From Ophthalmolycus amberensis (lineage: Eukaryota; Chordata; Actinopteri; Perciformes; Zoarcidae), in NCBI GenBank assembly GCA_024529925.1, contig JAFEUB010000916.1:412001-476000 (forward strand): a stretch of 64,000 bases of DNA, in the 5' to 3' direction. Shown here in pieces: positions 13,501-27,400 of the stretch (positions within the stretch are counted from its first letter, which is position 1; each line of letters begins with the position of its first letter). A program made the translations under genes and the position numbers. The notes below the pieces were generated by a model. It was not told where the DNA came from. It did no database searches and worked only from the letters and a program-made list of their open reading frames with translations.

Positions 13501-15887
13501 GGACAACCTCAGACAGCGACATCTAACACATCGCAGCCTGAGGACGTAGGGGAAATAAAACGGGGTGCCGGGGTAAAGTGGGCAGAGTAACATAATAATA
13601 TTAGGATTCCTAATGCACGCTTAGAAAACCCAAAGAGCCAGAGAAATATCGTCTTTATGCCTTTTTATATTTTACTCTCTAATTCTTTTCTAGTTTCATC
13701 TCTGGGGAGGTGGAGAATCAGATGATGTCTTGATACGTCTCATGTTATACTGCTTATAATACTTCTGCTACTGCCAATACAACCTATTGTACTGCGAGTA
13801 TTACTCCCACTACTTATACTTAAAGCACTACTAAGACCACTGGTACTACTTTCAATACAAGTACTACTTAAACTGTCAATAAGTTGGTGTGTGTACATGC
13901 ACACACACCCAGCAGCACATTGTCAATCGTGGTGGAAGAAGTACTCACATCTTTAGAAATAGCAATACCACAGTGTAGAAGTACTACAAGTTCTACCTTC
14001 AAAATGTCAGATGTGGAAGGAACGGACGTTGATATCAGCAATTTTTAACTACGACGAACAATATATTTTTTCCCCTCTTCCTCATTCAACAGCGAGAGCT
14101 CGATGTCTGCATTGAATCCATTCTCCCCCGTTATTTCGTCGTATAAGTTATATAAGTGTGACCAGTTTGCGCCGATGCTGTTGCCAGATGTTTGAGCGGT
14201 TTCTGTCTCCGCAGGTGTACCAGCTGAACACCGGTCACTACCTCTGCAGGAGCAAGTACTACGGCCGCGGCCTGTCGAGCGACGGCTTCCGCCAGGCCCT
14301 CCAGCAGTACATGCACAACGGAAAGGGTCTGAGGCAGGACCTCTTTGAGCCAATCCTGAACAAGCTCCGCAGCCTGAAGACGGTGCTGGAGAGGCAGGCG
14401 TCCTACCGCTTCTACTCGTCTTCACTGCTCATCATCTATGAGGGAAAGGTAAGCGGAAAACACTGACTGTGTCTTCAGGTGTCAAAATATATCGGCTCTG
14501 TGATCATGTGCTCATCGGTTGGATTAGGGCTCATTTATTCTTATTTATTCGTACATTCTATAAAAGTAACTGCAGCCAAGCCTGGATTACCGACCAGTTT
14601 ATTGTTATGTTACAGTTACAATTATACGTCTCTTTGTGATCGCTCACTGGCTTCCCACCCACAACAACACTTTGTGTTTGTTGGATATCAACTCATGAAT
14701 TAAACCCTCTCGGATGTGTCTCACTGAAGCATCAAATCATAGCCGTGTGACACAAGTTATGATCACAGCACAGATTTTAAGTTGATACGGTGAGCTCGGT
14801 AGCAAACAGTTGCAGCGGTTACGGAGCAACATTATCTTTCGGTTGGAGTCGTGTTTGTGTTTCACCTGATGAATGTGAGTCCAGTATTCACTAAATAAAG
14901 CCATGACTCTCTCGCAAAAGATGGTTCAGTCCGCTGCCACGTCAGTGTTTGACTATTTATAGACATCCTGTACTGTCCTGCTGCTCGCCTCACCTTAAAA
15001 CGAGGGTGCAGCTTCTTTTATTATGTTGAAATTCTCGTCACATCCCGATCCGCAATTAAGTACTAACACTGGCAACCTTGGTTGTTTGTGTTCATCATGA
15101 TGATTTGGAGGGAGTGTCTTTGGAGACACTCCCTCTTTGGAGACGCAGATTTGAGGACTTTCTCGTTGGCTGTAGCTACTTTGGGCTCTTTAGTGCTGCT
15201 AGTTACTTTCATTGGAAGGCTGGTTTAGATGTTGGATCATTTTTACTCCTCCATGTTACCTACCTGATCTTTTTTCCGCTGTGCCCTGCGGTTCTGTCCA
15301 GGATTTCCTGATTAAATAACGGTTTTACGCTGCTGACGTTTTCATATTGTTCACGACTGCGACTCTTGTCCGTAGGAACCTGAGGGCCCTTCAGTCCTCA
15401 GCTCTGGGCAGCATGCACCCTTGCACCAGAAGACCCCTGCGGCCGCCGGAGAGCCCCACCGTGGCCCCGGCCCCCCCACGCACCTCCGGCCCCAGACGCT
15501 CCCTGTGAAACGGGACCACTGTCTTCTCAGGGACCTGGACTGAAGGCTAAGCCCTCCCCCTCCAAGGCCCCACCCTCCAAGGCCCCACCCTCCAAGGCAG
15601 ACTGCCACTCCTTCCACCCACCTCTCCCCTCGCCTCACCCACATCCAGACTCCTCTACTGCGCCCGGCTTAATTTCCTCCCCCCCTCCCCCTCCTCCTCC
15701 TCGTCCCGCCCCCCAGCCCCAGCAGCCCCCCCTGGTGGACGTGCGTATGATCGACTTCGCCCACTCCACCTTCAAGGGTTTTCGCGGCGACACAGCCGTG
15801 CACGACGGGCCGGACCGGGGCTACGTGTTCGGACTGGAGAGCCTGGTCCAGATCCTGGAGAGCCTGCAGGACGACAACCTGCCGTAG
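7589..15887 (+). CDS. ip6k1: inositol hexakisphosphate kinase 1 (ip6k1), last-exon frame problem
   Basis: The product would phosphorylate InsP6 with ATP to the pyrophosphate 5-InsP7. Exons: 7560-7705 (ATG at 7589), 7822-7948, 11771-12011, 12233-12414, 13322-13497, 14215-14448, and a last exon ending at TAG 15885-15887. Splice phases agree through 14448, giving 359 residues. The IPK-family motif PCILDLKMG lies at about 237-245 (P, D, K and G conserved), SSSLL at about 349-353, and IDFAHS in the last exon. The tail closely follows vertebrate IP6K1 rather than IP6K2 or IP6K3. The anomaly: the best acceptor (before 15376) leads to a TGA at 15541-15543, while the conserved C-terminus lies in another frame. 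An alternative acceptor before 15402 keeps the frame (about 520 aa), or one base is missing near 15541 (about 529 aa). Human IP6K1 is 441 aa; the fish linker is long and proline-rich. Confidence 0.9.
9740..10440. repeat. tandem pair of a dispersed fish repeat in ip6k1 intron
   Basis: Two related segments, at about 9790-9900 and 10345-10430, share the order CCAGCAA(C/T)ACA, CGCCAAG, AAG(T/C)AGATCGG, and GATATG(T/C)GAAGGACA. This points to two diverged copies of one dispersed element. Open frames in the segment (for example 10214-10552) show no protein similarity I recognise. Confidence 0.5.
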
Positions 15888-15892
15888 CTCCG

Positions 15893-15931
<39 letters not shown>

Positions 15932-15949
15932 ACACACACACACAGCTTG
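15893..15949 (+). repeat. CA microsatellite in ip6k1 3' UTR
   Basis: A CA array starts within ten bases of the ip6k1 stop codon and is broken once by CGAA. It lies in the transcribed 3' UTR. Confidence 0.8.
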
Positions 15950-16356
15950 TTGTTAGTTCAGGTTCGTTCTCAAGCACTGAGGCGGTTTGGCTGTAAATAC
16001 GGAAGGTTATTCTTCAAGCTGATATGGAGAACTTCTGTCTGTCTGATGCTCTGCAAAACACACACACACATTTGTACTTCTATATTTGTGAGGACCTGCA
16101 TTGAGATAATGCATTACCCAGCCCCTGACCTCAACCATTAACGTTTACCTTAAAGTCCCCCTCCACTCGCAAATATATTTAGCTTTTTATTGCTTCACCT
16201 GGATGTTTGAGCTTCACTTGTGCAGAATGATGTTTGTGCAGAGTTTTTACACTCGAAGGATGTTTTTACATTTGTCTGCTGAAGTTTCTCTGTGCTCTCA
16301 TTTAATCTGAGTTAAAGACGTGTACCGTACGAGCGTCTCGGCTTGTTTGGATGTCC

Positions 16357-16362
16357 AATAAA
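16357..16362 (+). terminator. ip6k1: ip6k1 polyadenylation signal
   Basis: A canonical AATAAA lies about 470 bases after the stop codon. It is the first AATAAA after the stop and the likely 3' end of the transcript. Confidence 0.6.
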
Positions 16363-19300
16363 AAGGAATTGGGACCAGTAGTAGACGTAAGTCAAAGAAT
16401 TAGTAAGAAGTCGTAAAACTAATATTCAAAGTGGACTATTTTAGTCGTGTCTGGAGGGAATCTTTAAACTCAGGATTTTAAGGTGAAGTGAATCTCAAAC
16501 ATCCAGGTGAAATAAGAATAAGCAAAAAACACAAATATGAGTGGAAGCGGTATTTCACCAAAACACCAAGTGAGACTTTGAAGGACGTGAGGACCAGCAA
16601 GAAAAATGTCGTCACTCTCAAGTTCCCAAAACTCAAATTGATCCTCAACAAGATAGACGAACAAGAGCACACACGCACACACACATCCTGGGAACAGTTG
16701 TCTGACAGAGCGTACTCTCTGAAACTACCAATCAGCTGAGTCCTACTGAAGTTGGCCAACACTCACTCCTCCTCCTCCTCACCTCCTCACTCCCTCCTCA
16801 CTCCTCTTTCTCTTACAGAAAACCAAACCTGGACGGGTGAACGTGACTCTTTTAGCGTAACCTTTGGCAACGCGCTCAGAAAAACACATCCAAGCATCTG
16901 TTGAAGCAATATATGGCGATGATAGATGGCAACTTCTTCTTTTATTCTTCTTAAGTGGTGCAGAGGGCAGCTTCGCCCGCAGGCAGAACGGCGATGAAGT
17001 GCAACGTAGAAGTAGGCTTGAAGGAGAGAATATAGAGGAAAAACGCTGTGTGTCCATTTTTGGGGGCTTGATTCTAAATCGTTAGTAGTCGTGTCCTGTA
17101 AGAATCATCCTCTGGGTTATTGTGTAAAGCATAAGTGTCACTTTCCCCAAATCTGGTCTGCTGATATTTCTCTTATTGTCAACAAATCCTATTAATAAAA
17201 CAAACAAACAAACTATAAAGCTAATACTACGAACAAGTATTATCTGTGTATCCAAAGCCGGATATATCGCCGTCCTGACGTGTTCCTTCATTAAAAACAC
17301 ACACACACACACACACGGTAGTTTATTTTGACTCACACACACCGCCCTGCTGCCACAAACGTGGATTAATCCACAGCAGAAAATAGTCCCCAACAAATGC
17401 ACTATTTCCTCCTGTTTGATAAGAACCACAGCGACCAATATTTTAGGAAATTATTGAGATTGGAGGTTATGTAGGTTTCTGTATCAAATTATTTTGGGGG
17501 TGATTTTCTTTGCTAGCCGACTGTAGAGGTGACGGGAACCTTCAGACTATTTGGGGACGTTCGTGGTTCATAATTGGCGACTCGGCGCCTTAAAACCTCA
17601 TCCCTGAAGATTTAAAGTTGACTTTGGAAACAGCTGTTGACAAAAACAATCCGTCCGCATCGCTCCAGAACGACTTCCTGTTGCTGGTTGTTTTTCATAT
17701 GTCAAGAGCGAATTTTGAATTCCTGCTTTTAAGCCAACATGGGCGAGAAGTCCTTTAAGTGCTTGTTAAAAAATATAAATGATGGATTGTGTGATACAGA
17801 AGCTCCAGAAACAGATGCTTACTGGTCCTTGTGGTGGGATTGTTGTGTGTGGGATCAGTTTTTAAATGAATTCCTGTAGATGCAGGTTTGAGGCTGAGAG
17901 CCGGAGACAGCAAGTCAGAACGTGTTGTTGGTTTTGGTCTTTTCATGGGATTTGTTGACAATAAGAAACAAATATAGATTAATACCAGCATTCGTCTTTA
18001 AGTTAGGGCTGTGTGATATGGTTGAACAACAAGAATATTTAATAAGAGGAATATTTTTCTTACATATATTATATACATATATATATGTGTGATAAAATCA
18101 CAATGTGGCAAACTGCGCAAAATCATACAAAATAATCAAATTATTGTTCAGTGCATTGAACTGTGTTCCAGGAAATCTATAATTTTAAGGTTTTTTTAAT
18201 CATAATTTGCCTCAGAATCATTAATTTGGATAATTTGTAAAACAAGATGTGTTTTAAATCATCATGATCAATTCAAGTTTGTTTAATTATTGTCCGGCCT
18301 CAAAGGTGCCTCGACACGGACAGAGAAGACACAGTTCACGGTCCAGTAACCGTCAGCCGAATTGGGCTCAGTTCATTTTGAAGAAGTCACCGCTCGTCTC
18401 GTCTGATTGGTCCTGATGAGACGAGTGTTGGCCAATCACATTCGTCCATTTATGCTTCTTCAACAAAGTTCCAGAGGCCCGGCTGTGACGCAGCGCCGCC
18501 CCCTGCTGGACAGCAACAGGAAGTGGCATAAGAGAGCAAATATGAATATTTTATTTTTTTGGTTTATCGAGGTGATAATTTATTTTTTTATTGTACCTTT
18601 ACCCATGTGTGTGTGGGTAAACGTGTTGTCTTATACACCCCCCACCCTTCCCCTTCACCCAAATGTATAAAATGTAAAGATATTTTGAGACACTGTGTGT
18701 GAGACGTTACGCAGTATTATTTGAGTGAACTCAAGTCTGTGTTGTTTGCTGCTGACCTGTCTTCAGTTAAATGCTGATTGGGCATCAATAAACAAAGCCA
18801 GACTGTGTTTCATGAAGAAGACTGTCGCAGTAAATCCAGACTTCAGTGAGCCCGACACTTCTTCTGCCTGCTGTGGAGTTGTTGCGCTGGTGCGTGTGTG
18901 TGTGTGTGTGTGCGTGTGCGTGTGTGTGAGCAGGTAGACGCCATCTTTAGTCTCTGGTTTGTTTCACGTCACACTTATAAGGAGTTGGTAAAGAACTGCA
19001 TGCACATTAATGTCCTCCTGTTTTGGGTCATCTTCCACCACAACATTAAAACATTCTTGTTACAGTCGTCACAGAGTCTAAGGCGGCGACGGTTCCACGT
19101 GTCCTCTCAAGATCATGATACCTCATCATGGATATTAGCCTCAATGATCGATCAGAGTTATTTTAGCAGCATTTTCTGCATCTGACATCACCCTGACTGT
19201 TTGTTAGAACAGTGAAAGTACGTGAGATTAAATCTTTCCAGAAGCTTTTGGGCTCTTGTTGTAATTTCTTACCCAGACAGACACGTCCAGCTCTGCCCTG

Positions 19301-22018
19301 ACAGGTGAATCCTGCTGCAGAAGAAGAAGAAGAAGAAGAAGAAGCCTGCAGGTCAAATGACACACTGTCAGTTCTCACATAGCTTTGATTATCATATAAA
19401 ACAGAACATTAGCAGAAGCTGCTTCAGAGACACACAGAGTCACATAATTCAGTCAATTTAGGAGATCCAGTCACTAAATCAGGACCTTAAACTTGCATGT
19501 TTTGTTTATTTTGGCCACTTGAGAGCAGAAGAAACTCGTCAACACATCATTGACAAATAATCACCTTTTAAAGAAAAAGGTGTTTTAGATTTAGGAGGAT
19601 TTATTGGTAGAAATGTAATATAATATTCATAACTATGTTTTCATTGGTGTACAATCCATAGACTGTATATAAGAAGTATAATATAAATCGTATATTATAA
19701 GGTATAATCACCTGAAACTAAGAATTGTGTTTTCGGACATAATGAGCCGTTTATATCTACATCTTGAGCGGGTCCTCTTCAGGAGGTCCGCCATGTTGCT
19801 ACAGTAGCCCAGAGGGGACAAACCAAACGGTGGCTTACCTGAAGGATAACGATGTAACTTCACCACTATTTATACATCCAGGCAGCTACAGAGCAACGTG
19901 ATTATTCATTTGGATCCTGTTTGTGTCCACCTCAAATATGTATGTCCGATATTCGCTCTGCTTTTGGTCTCCACCTACTCCTGAGGGGAATATCTGTCTC
20001 TTTAGCTGCTAATTAAGAGCATTAAGAACTAGTAGAGAACATCTATTTTTAATATAGTGGAGTAATGAGTCCGTCTGTTGTATCCCACTGACTAGCTACC
20101 ACTGTTAGCACCGTTGGCTAACAGCTGCTGGAAACAGCCGTCCATGTTGAGAGCCATATGGAGGCAATACATGTGCTCTAAATTCCATATTGAGCACCTT
20201 TAGCTGCTAATGCTCCACCATGTTCACGAGCTGACGTTATTTTCTAACTCTAAAAGTATTTTTTTGGGCCTTATGGCATCACTTGATGGACCTGTAAATT
20301 GTTATTACACTGTTTGGCCAGTATGTGAAATGTGCTAAAGCCTGGCTCTCTTCCCTGGCGTTAAGCTTGTAGCGGCTAACGTAGCCTCGAGCTGCTAGTG
20401 CCAAGCAGAGGCCACCTTGACTCTGTGTATCTCATCGTCTTGACTTGATATCTCATCGTTTTGGTTTACCATCAGTATTTATGTTTTTAGTAATTCTACA
20501 TTTTGTATTTGTTTCTTAGTTGAAATGTGCTTCTACAGAGACTGTGACTGAGAGAGATAAACAGACTCTGACACTCTAAAGTTGACTGATGACTCACAGA
20601 CACATTCATGCTAACAGGGTAAAAGCTTACTGTGTGCAATATAATTTATGCTTATTACAGAATGCTATGCTAACAATCACCAGCAGTCAGTCACATGCAT
20701 GCGAGAAAGCGTCTCGACAAAGTGTAAATCTTTGATAAACTTTACAGGTGTTGATGCTTTAAAATACCAAACATCAGAATCTCTTTATGTTCATCAGACA
20801 ATCAGGACTCATGTCGGGTCAAAGATGTCAGAGCCGCCCGTCTAAAACTCCAGTAGACTTCTGCATATTTAAAAACTTCACATCGAGGGATTCAACACAG
20901 CAGGAGGGTGAACCCGGTTAAACGTGGTCTCTGTGACCTGCTGCTGTGTGGAGTCCACATCTGTTGTGTAAAGACTCACAGCAGAGAGTCACCATCAGAT
21001 CTGTGTGTCAAAAGTACAAGATATTCACCATGAGTTATTTAATCTTGTATTCAATCTTTAAAGCTTTTTATTTCTTCTCATAAATAGCTATTTGAAAATC
21101 TTCCTGCAGTAGTTAAAATAAAATCTGTGACTTAATTCAGTATGACTCGTTTGTTTTGTTGCTGGGTAAGCTTCAGTATTGATCTTAATTTAAATGTAAT
21201 TAAACCAGTAATGTCCAGGAGGCAGGGACGCATTAAATTATGGCTCATGTTATATAATAATTATAAAGTAAATTACTGTATCATAAACAGAAAAACCCTG
21301 CTACTTACTTTACTGTTATGCAGTCTTCATTGATAGACCTCATACTTTATGTTGTATTTTATTTGTATCTTTAAAACAATGAGAATGTGCTTTATAGATA
21401 ATTTTTAAATTTCAAATTATCTCTCAAGTTATATATTTTTTGGAGATTTTGATCAAAAGTATTGAGACAAATCTAGTTCCATATATGGATAGCCTCATGA
21501 CACTAACACCTGTTGTAATATATATTTGAATTGAAGCACACAATCGTAATTTTGATCATAATTTTATACTTAAGTTATGAATTCACTAATCACAAAATTC
21601 TTGAAATTATTGTCTGAACAAAACACTTCTGACATTATCTTATTCTTGTTTTTAACTATCTGGATATTTCTTGTATACAAAGTGGTGATGTCCTGATGGT
21701 GGCGCTAGAGGAACATCCTCTGGGAACCGAGAACATCAACAGCTGGTAGTAGAGATCTCCTGATGACAGAAACATATTAACTCTAAATCAGATTCAAATC
21801 TCTGGGATGTGCAGGTTTGTAGTATCACCAATAAAGACAACAAGCAGCAGGATAATAAATAATCATTTATTTCCTTTCAGTAGAATCAGATTGTGATGAA
21901 GTAAACATAACAAAACGTAACGCACATTTGTGTTAACAAATGTGACAAATACTAATTAAATCTGACAAAAAGATATCTGAAACAAATGTGAGACAATTTT
22001 TGTTGTTGTTGACATCCT
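16363..22018. other. intergenic region between ip6k1 and asb14
   Basis: No coding exon can be supported. The stretch holds CA/GT microsatellites (about 17298-17316 and 18893-18930), a GAA run (about 19318-19343), AT-rich DNA, and one copy of a dispersed repeat at about 19870-20240. The genes on both sides have their 3' ends facing this region. Confidence 0.6.
19870..20240 (+). repeat. dispersed repeat family, copy in intergenic DNA
   Basis: The segment shares an ordered series of motifs with 33960-34145 (AGAGCAAC(G/A)TGAT, then CCT(G)TTTGTGT or similar, then TGCTCCAC(C/T)ATGTTCAC(G/C)AGCT) and partly with 14815-14890. The same order at three sites, in DNA without exons, indicates one interspersed non-coding family. 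Its class is not clear. Confidence 0.5.
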
Positions 22019-22024
22019 TTTATT
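22019..22024 (-). terminator. asb14: asb14 polyadenylation signal candidate
   Basis: AATAAA on the minus strand lies about 270 bases beyond the asb14 stop codon, in AT-rich DNA. Confidence 0.45.
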
Positions 22025-22292
22025 GTTATTTGTTGATCCTTTTATGGAAATAAGACTTTTAATTCTTGGTTCACAGTGGATTTTATCCTCCAAGTCTCTA
22101 TTTTACTTTCAAATGTTTTATCAAAATATACACAATCACAGACACTAACATCACACACTGTCTTTCAGAGGGGAAATACATTGATTTTAATAGAAAAAGA
22201 CAATATAATCAAATCAAAACTTTAAAGTGTGATTTTTAAATTACACTACATGTTCATGTTTAAATATTTTCTCTTATTGTAGTCCTCCTGCA

Positions 22293-23597
22293 TCACCCCG
22301 GTGTGCTGCTCTGCCGGCCGTACAGGTCGTACTCCCGGTGCAGGACATAGTCCTTCAGTCGCACCGGCAACGGCAGGAAGCTCATGAAGACCGGCGATCG
22401 CAGGCGGAGGCGACCGAGACAACGACGGATCCGCAGACGGCAGAGATGCTGCAGACAGCGAGCGTTCTCTGGGGAGGAGGAGGAAACATTAACGCAGACC
22501 ACCGGATGTGTGTTTTTGTTTGCAGGGATTAATAAAGTTTGATTTAATTTAACCTTGCAGCCTGCAGATGTCGGGCCACTGCTGCTGCTCCATCACAGCC
22601 GCCTTCAGCTTGGAGCACAAGGGCACGTGATCCAGGTAGTCCAACATGACGCGGACCACCTGACCGGAGAGGTCCTTCAGCCAGTAGACGGTGATCACCT
22701 CGCAGAACTGCACTGACAGAAGGACAACAGAAGAGGTTCTCCATGTCCAGGTAGGTGTGAATGAGCTTCATGACACACGTTCTGAAATGACTGAATGATT
22801 CAAAGTATTATAACTTTAACATTAATAGACTGCGACGAGTTTAACATCCTCTGAGTCGTCCATGCAGGGAATTGGATTTAATTTTTTGTCTGAGCTTTGT
22901 TGCTAACATTCATTGTCTCCAGAGGATAAATATTAATAACTTTGGAGATCCTTTGACTTCTGTTTTGGTGACACCAGCAGGTACATTTTTAGGAATTTTT
23001 GGGACAATCGTTATTGACACAGTCGGTTTAAGATTTTTAAAAGGAATAGTTCACCCAAAAACAATATCATTTTGATGTAGTACTCACTTGCCTCGGCTCT
23101 CGACGGTCCGTTTTCAATCAAATAGTGTTTAGGAGAGCGAAGCAAAAGACGACACTAATAATACTGACTGGTGCATCTTAAAGAGCAGAGGGAGTACATA
23201 CAACGTATAGTGATATGTTTGGGTGAACTATTCCTTTGAATAGCTTTCGAGATCCTGTGACTTCTCTTTTAACAACAGCAGGTCAACATTTAAACTTTTC
23301 CAACAGCTATGACAGGGAACCTCTCAACCTAAATATACCACAACATCTGACCCTTTCTAGGACATTTAGGAAAATGAGATTTAAGAGTATTTTTTATGTT
23401 TTCAGCTCTAGTTTATGTTTCAGTTAGTTTAACACTGAGCGAGCTCTCCTGATGAACTTTACGTTACCTTGGTGTCTTTGATCACGGAGTTGCTCCATCC
23501 CTCGTAGTCTTCAGGGATGTGGGAGCCGTTACCGTAGGGACAGTCGAAGCAACGCTCCACATCGTAACCATAGTTACATAGCATCCTGAGGACCACC

Positions 23598-23635
<38 letters not shown>

Positions 23636-24424
23636 CAGGCTAGATTCAACTCAAAAACAGCAACCAAAAGCTGACAACTGTACTTACAGTGTGAAGTAAA
23701 ACTAATGTTTTCATAAAATGTTTTTTTAATAATAATAATAAGAGCAACGGTTTACCTCGTCTTTGAGAGCGTACTGCAGCGCTGACGGGAAGTGCGTTGT
23801 GTTTATTCTGCAGTAATAGTTGACGTTGGCTCCAAACCTCAGCAACAGGTTGATCAACTCGTAGTTGCCCACACGCAGTGAAATCTTAAAGACACAGTCA
23901 CTGGATCAGCAACAGAGGATTCTGCTCAGGGAGGTGATGGGCTGACAGACCGATCAACAGCGTATCCATCCGCCAAGTATCGATTAGTGAACAAATCAGT
24001 GTGAGGGTTAGTCAACTAAGAATGTCTTTGGTTAAGGACATCCCTAACAGGCACAGTGATACCAAACCTGGCAACCTCACTGTGACAACAACACTTCAGA
24101 AACCTGAACACGATCACTGCAACAACTGTTGTTTGTCAAAAGATAGTTCCAGCAAATAACTCCCCGTAAAAACGACAAACTGTTCCGTTTATGTGCCGAC
24201 TAATCAAAGGAGATACAATTAGTGCGCTTCATGGCTGTTGGCAGGTGTATTTATTTTCACTGTAAACAGAGCTAGGCTAACAGTTTCCCCCTGCTTCCAG
24301 TCTTTATGCTAAGCTAAGCTAACCACATCCTGACTTCAGCTCTGAACTTCAAACACAAACATGAGATCAATCTTCTCATCTCACTCTCAGAAAGAAAGTG
24401 AAACACTGTGTTTCCCAAACTGTT

Positions 24425-24471
<47 letters not shown>

Positions 24472-27400
24472 GTACCTGCAGACATTTGATTGGGTCTTGG
24501 TTGGCCATGGCCCCGGCCTCCAGCAGCAGTTTGGCTGACGGCACGTCGTTATTTAAGACCGCGAAGAAGAGCGCCGACTTCCTCTCGTCGTCATAGCTGC
24601 TCCGAGCCCAGGGATGGAGCATGTAGTTGGGGTCGTAACCTGCGTCCAGCAAGGCCTGATGGGAGATGGGGAGGAGGGACATTCAGTTGCTGTTAAACTG
24701 TTGTGTGTTTAACAGACAAATTCAGTAAAAGTACCCTCGCTAGATGCCACTAAATCCTACATATTGGTACTTTAAAGTAACAAAAGTAAAAGTACTTTTA
24801 ATGCAGAATGTCATATTCCAAAAAAATAATTATTATATTACTGTGTTATAATTTTGATGCTCTGAATATGAAAATGCTCAAGTAACGTACAAATACCTAA
24901 AACTTGTACTGAAGTACAGTAGTTGAGTAAATGTACTTAGTTACTTTCCACACACGCACACACACACCTTGATGCAGTGTGGATGTCCTCCTGCAGCAGC
25001 AGAGTGTAGAGGACTAATCCCGATGTCGTTGACTTCTGCCTTAGAAGTGACTGGAATCAGCAGCTTTAGAGCTCTGAGACACACACACACACACACACAC
25101 ACACCTCCATCTGATGATGTAGTTTACAACCACTTTAGAGAATAAAACACAACAACTGCCTCATGGAATAAGATGTAATATTTAACATTTACTGCAGGTG
25201 TCCTTGGTGTGCGGCGCGGTGGATCGGCATGTGTCCCGTCTGTTTGGCCACGTTGGCGTCGGCGCCGTATTCCAGCAGCAGACTGATGACTTCTGGATCT
25301 CCTGACGAACACGCCTCGTACAAGATGGAGGCCTCGTCCTGCGCCTGGGACAGGACGTCCGCCCCTGCAGGACGGACAACAAGAGGGGAGAAAGTAAGTT
25401 AGCCACTTGATGACAGGACAAGTATCAAAAGTAAAAGTACTGCTGTGGTGCATTAATCTGAGCAGCATTTAAGTTGTTTCGCTGGTTGAGGTGAAGTTAG
25501 TTAATACACTATATATATATCAATAAGTCATGTTTTTAAAAACTTAATCTGCAAAGTAACCAGTAACTTTAACCATCAAATACATGTCGAGAAGTATAAA
25601 GTACCATATTTGCCACTGAAAGCGAAAGAATAAAGTAGCAAAATAAACACAAATATTCAAGTAAGCAAGTAAACAACTTCAGTAGCTGTACTTTTGATAT
25701 ACTGCATAGATGTACTTAAGAACTGCAGGTAAAATAATAAGGAAGTGTTTGATAAGAAGCTGTAAAATGTTGAACTTTGAGGACTCTTGTTCTGCTCCCA
25801 GACGTCCGTGCTCGCTCACCTCTCCTCAGCAGCGTCTCCACCACCTCCAGGTGTCCGGCCTGAGCAGCCAGTGCCAGCGGCGTGAGGCCGTAGTCGCTCC
25901 GAGGGTCCGTCTGCGCCTCGGCCTCCAGCAGCAGAGTCACCAGCGGCATCTTACCCAGCCGCGAGGCCTCGTGGAGGGGACGGCGGCCGTGGCAGCCGGC
26001 CTGGTTCACCCAGGAGCCCCGCTGGAGCAGCAGCTTCGTCAGGTCAGCGCGGTCTGAACGGATCGCTGCAGAAGGGAAGGAGTCAAACACGATGACGATG
26101 AAAAGAAGCACAATGTTGTGTTTTATTTTGTAAACAACATACAGTTTGCAGCCACCGTTTATTAGTGATGGAAACTAACTGAGTACGTTTACTCAAAGTA
26201 CTGTACTTAAGCACAAATTTCACGTACTTGTATTTGAGTATTGCGTATTTTCATACACTTATACTTTTACTCTAATACAACGCAGAAGGAAATGTTGTAC
26301 TTTTTCCTCCACTACAGTTTTAGCTGCTAATTACTTTACAAATAAAATGTATTCATAAATAACATGTGAAGTGCTCATAAAACATGCATTGTTATTTAAC
26401 TATACCACTATACTATACTACTACTACTACATTTCATTTTTTTTCTATTTTCATGGAAACTATTTTGATAACAGAATTATGTTAATAATTAAAATTAGAT
26501 TTTTAACAACTGAAGTTTTAACTGTTGGTTGGACCAAACAAATATTTTGACAGCGTCAACAATCGATTGATTAATGGAGAAAATAATCAGCAGATTGATT
26601 CATAATGAAAAACAGTAAAATCACAGTAAAATCCTGCTTTTACATAAACCCATGAGTAATAATAATCTACTAATGATATAATCATCTAATGATGTAATAG
26701 ATATAACAGTCACAGAACATTCATCCTCAGAATGAGTACTTTACTTTTAATACTTTCAGTACATTTTCCTGATTGTACTTACATACTTTTACTCAAATAA
26801 CAGAATATGCAGAACTTTTACTTTTAGTGAAGTAAAGGATCAGAGTACTTCCTCAGCCCGCTGCAGTTTGTTTCCGTTTAAATGAAGGAATTAATCAGAA
26901 GGATGGCAAATATGTTTAAACTGAGACAGAATGTCTGCAGCTTGTGTTTCAGTATTTCAATATGAATTATAGCAACAATTTATATGACTTTTATGAAACA
27001 GTTTTTAGAGTGCAGTCCACACTGAGGGAAACAGGCAGTGAAGCGTTGGTCAGCCTACCTACGAGCAGCGCTGAGTCCTGGTCCTGGTCCTGACTGTTCG
27101 GCCGGGCTCCATGTTGAAGGAGGAAGGAGGCGTTTTCTGTCAGACCTCCTTCCACCGCCAGGAGGAGAGGAGTCTCACCACGAAGAGTGCGACTCTCCAC
27201 AGAGTCTGAGCCTGAAACTGGAGGACATGACGCTCCACTGTGTGATCTGGTAAAGCTTCTGTTTCATTGATTTGGGTGTTTCGTGAAGCTGTGCACAATC
27301 AGTATAAAGCGGATGCAAACCTTTGAATGTGAGCTCCAGGATGGTTTGGTTGCTCTGAGCTGCTGCTTCATGCAGAGGAGTCCAACCTCGGCTGTCTGTC

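Noticed and set aside
16488..16739. Lysine-rich 83-codon frame after ip6k1
   Set aside because: It lies beyond the ip6k1 polyadenylation signal, ends in a CA repeat and shows no family similarity.
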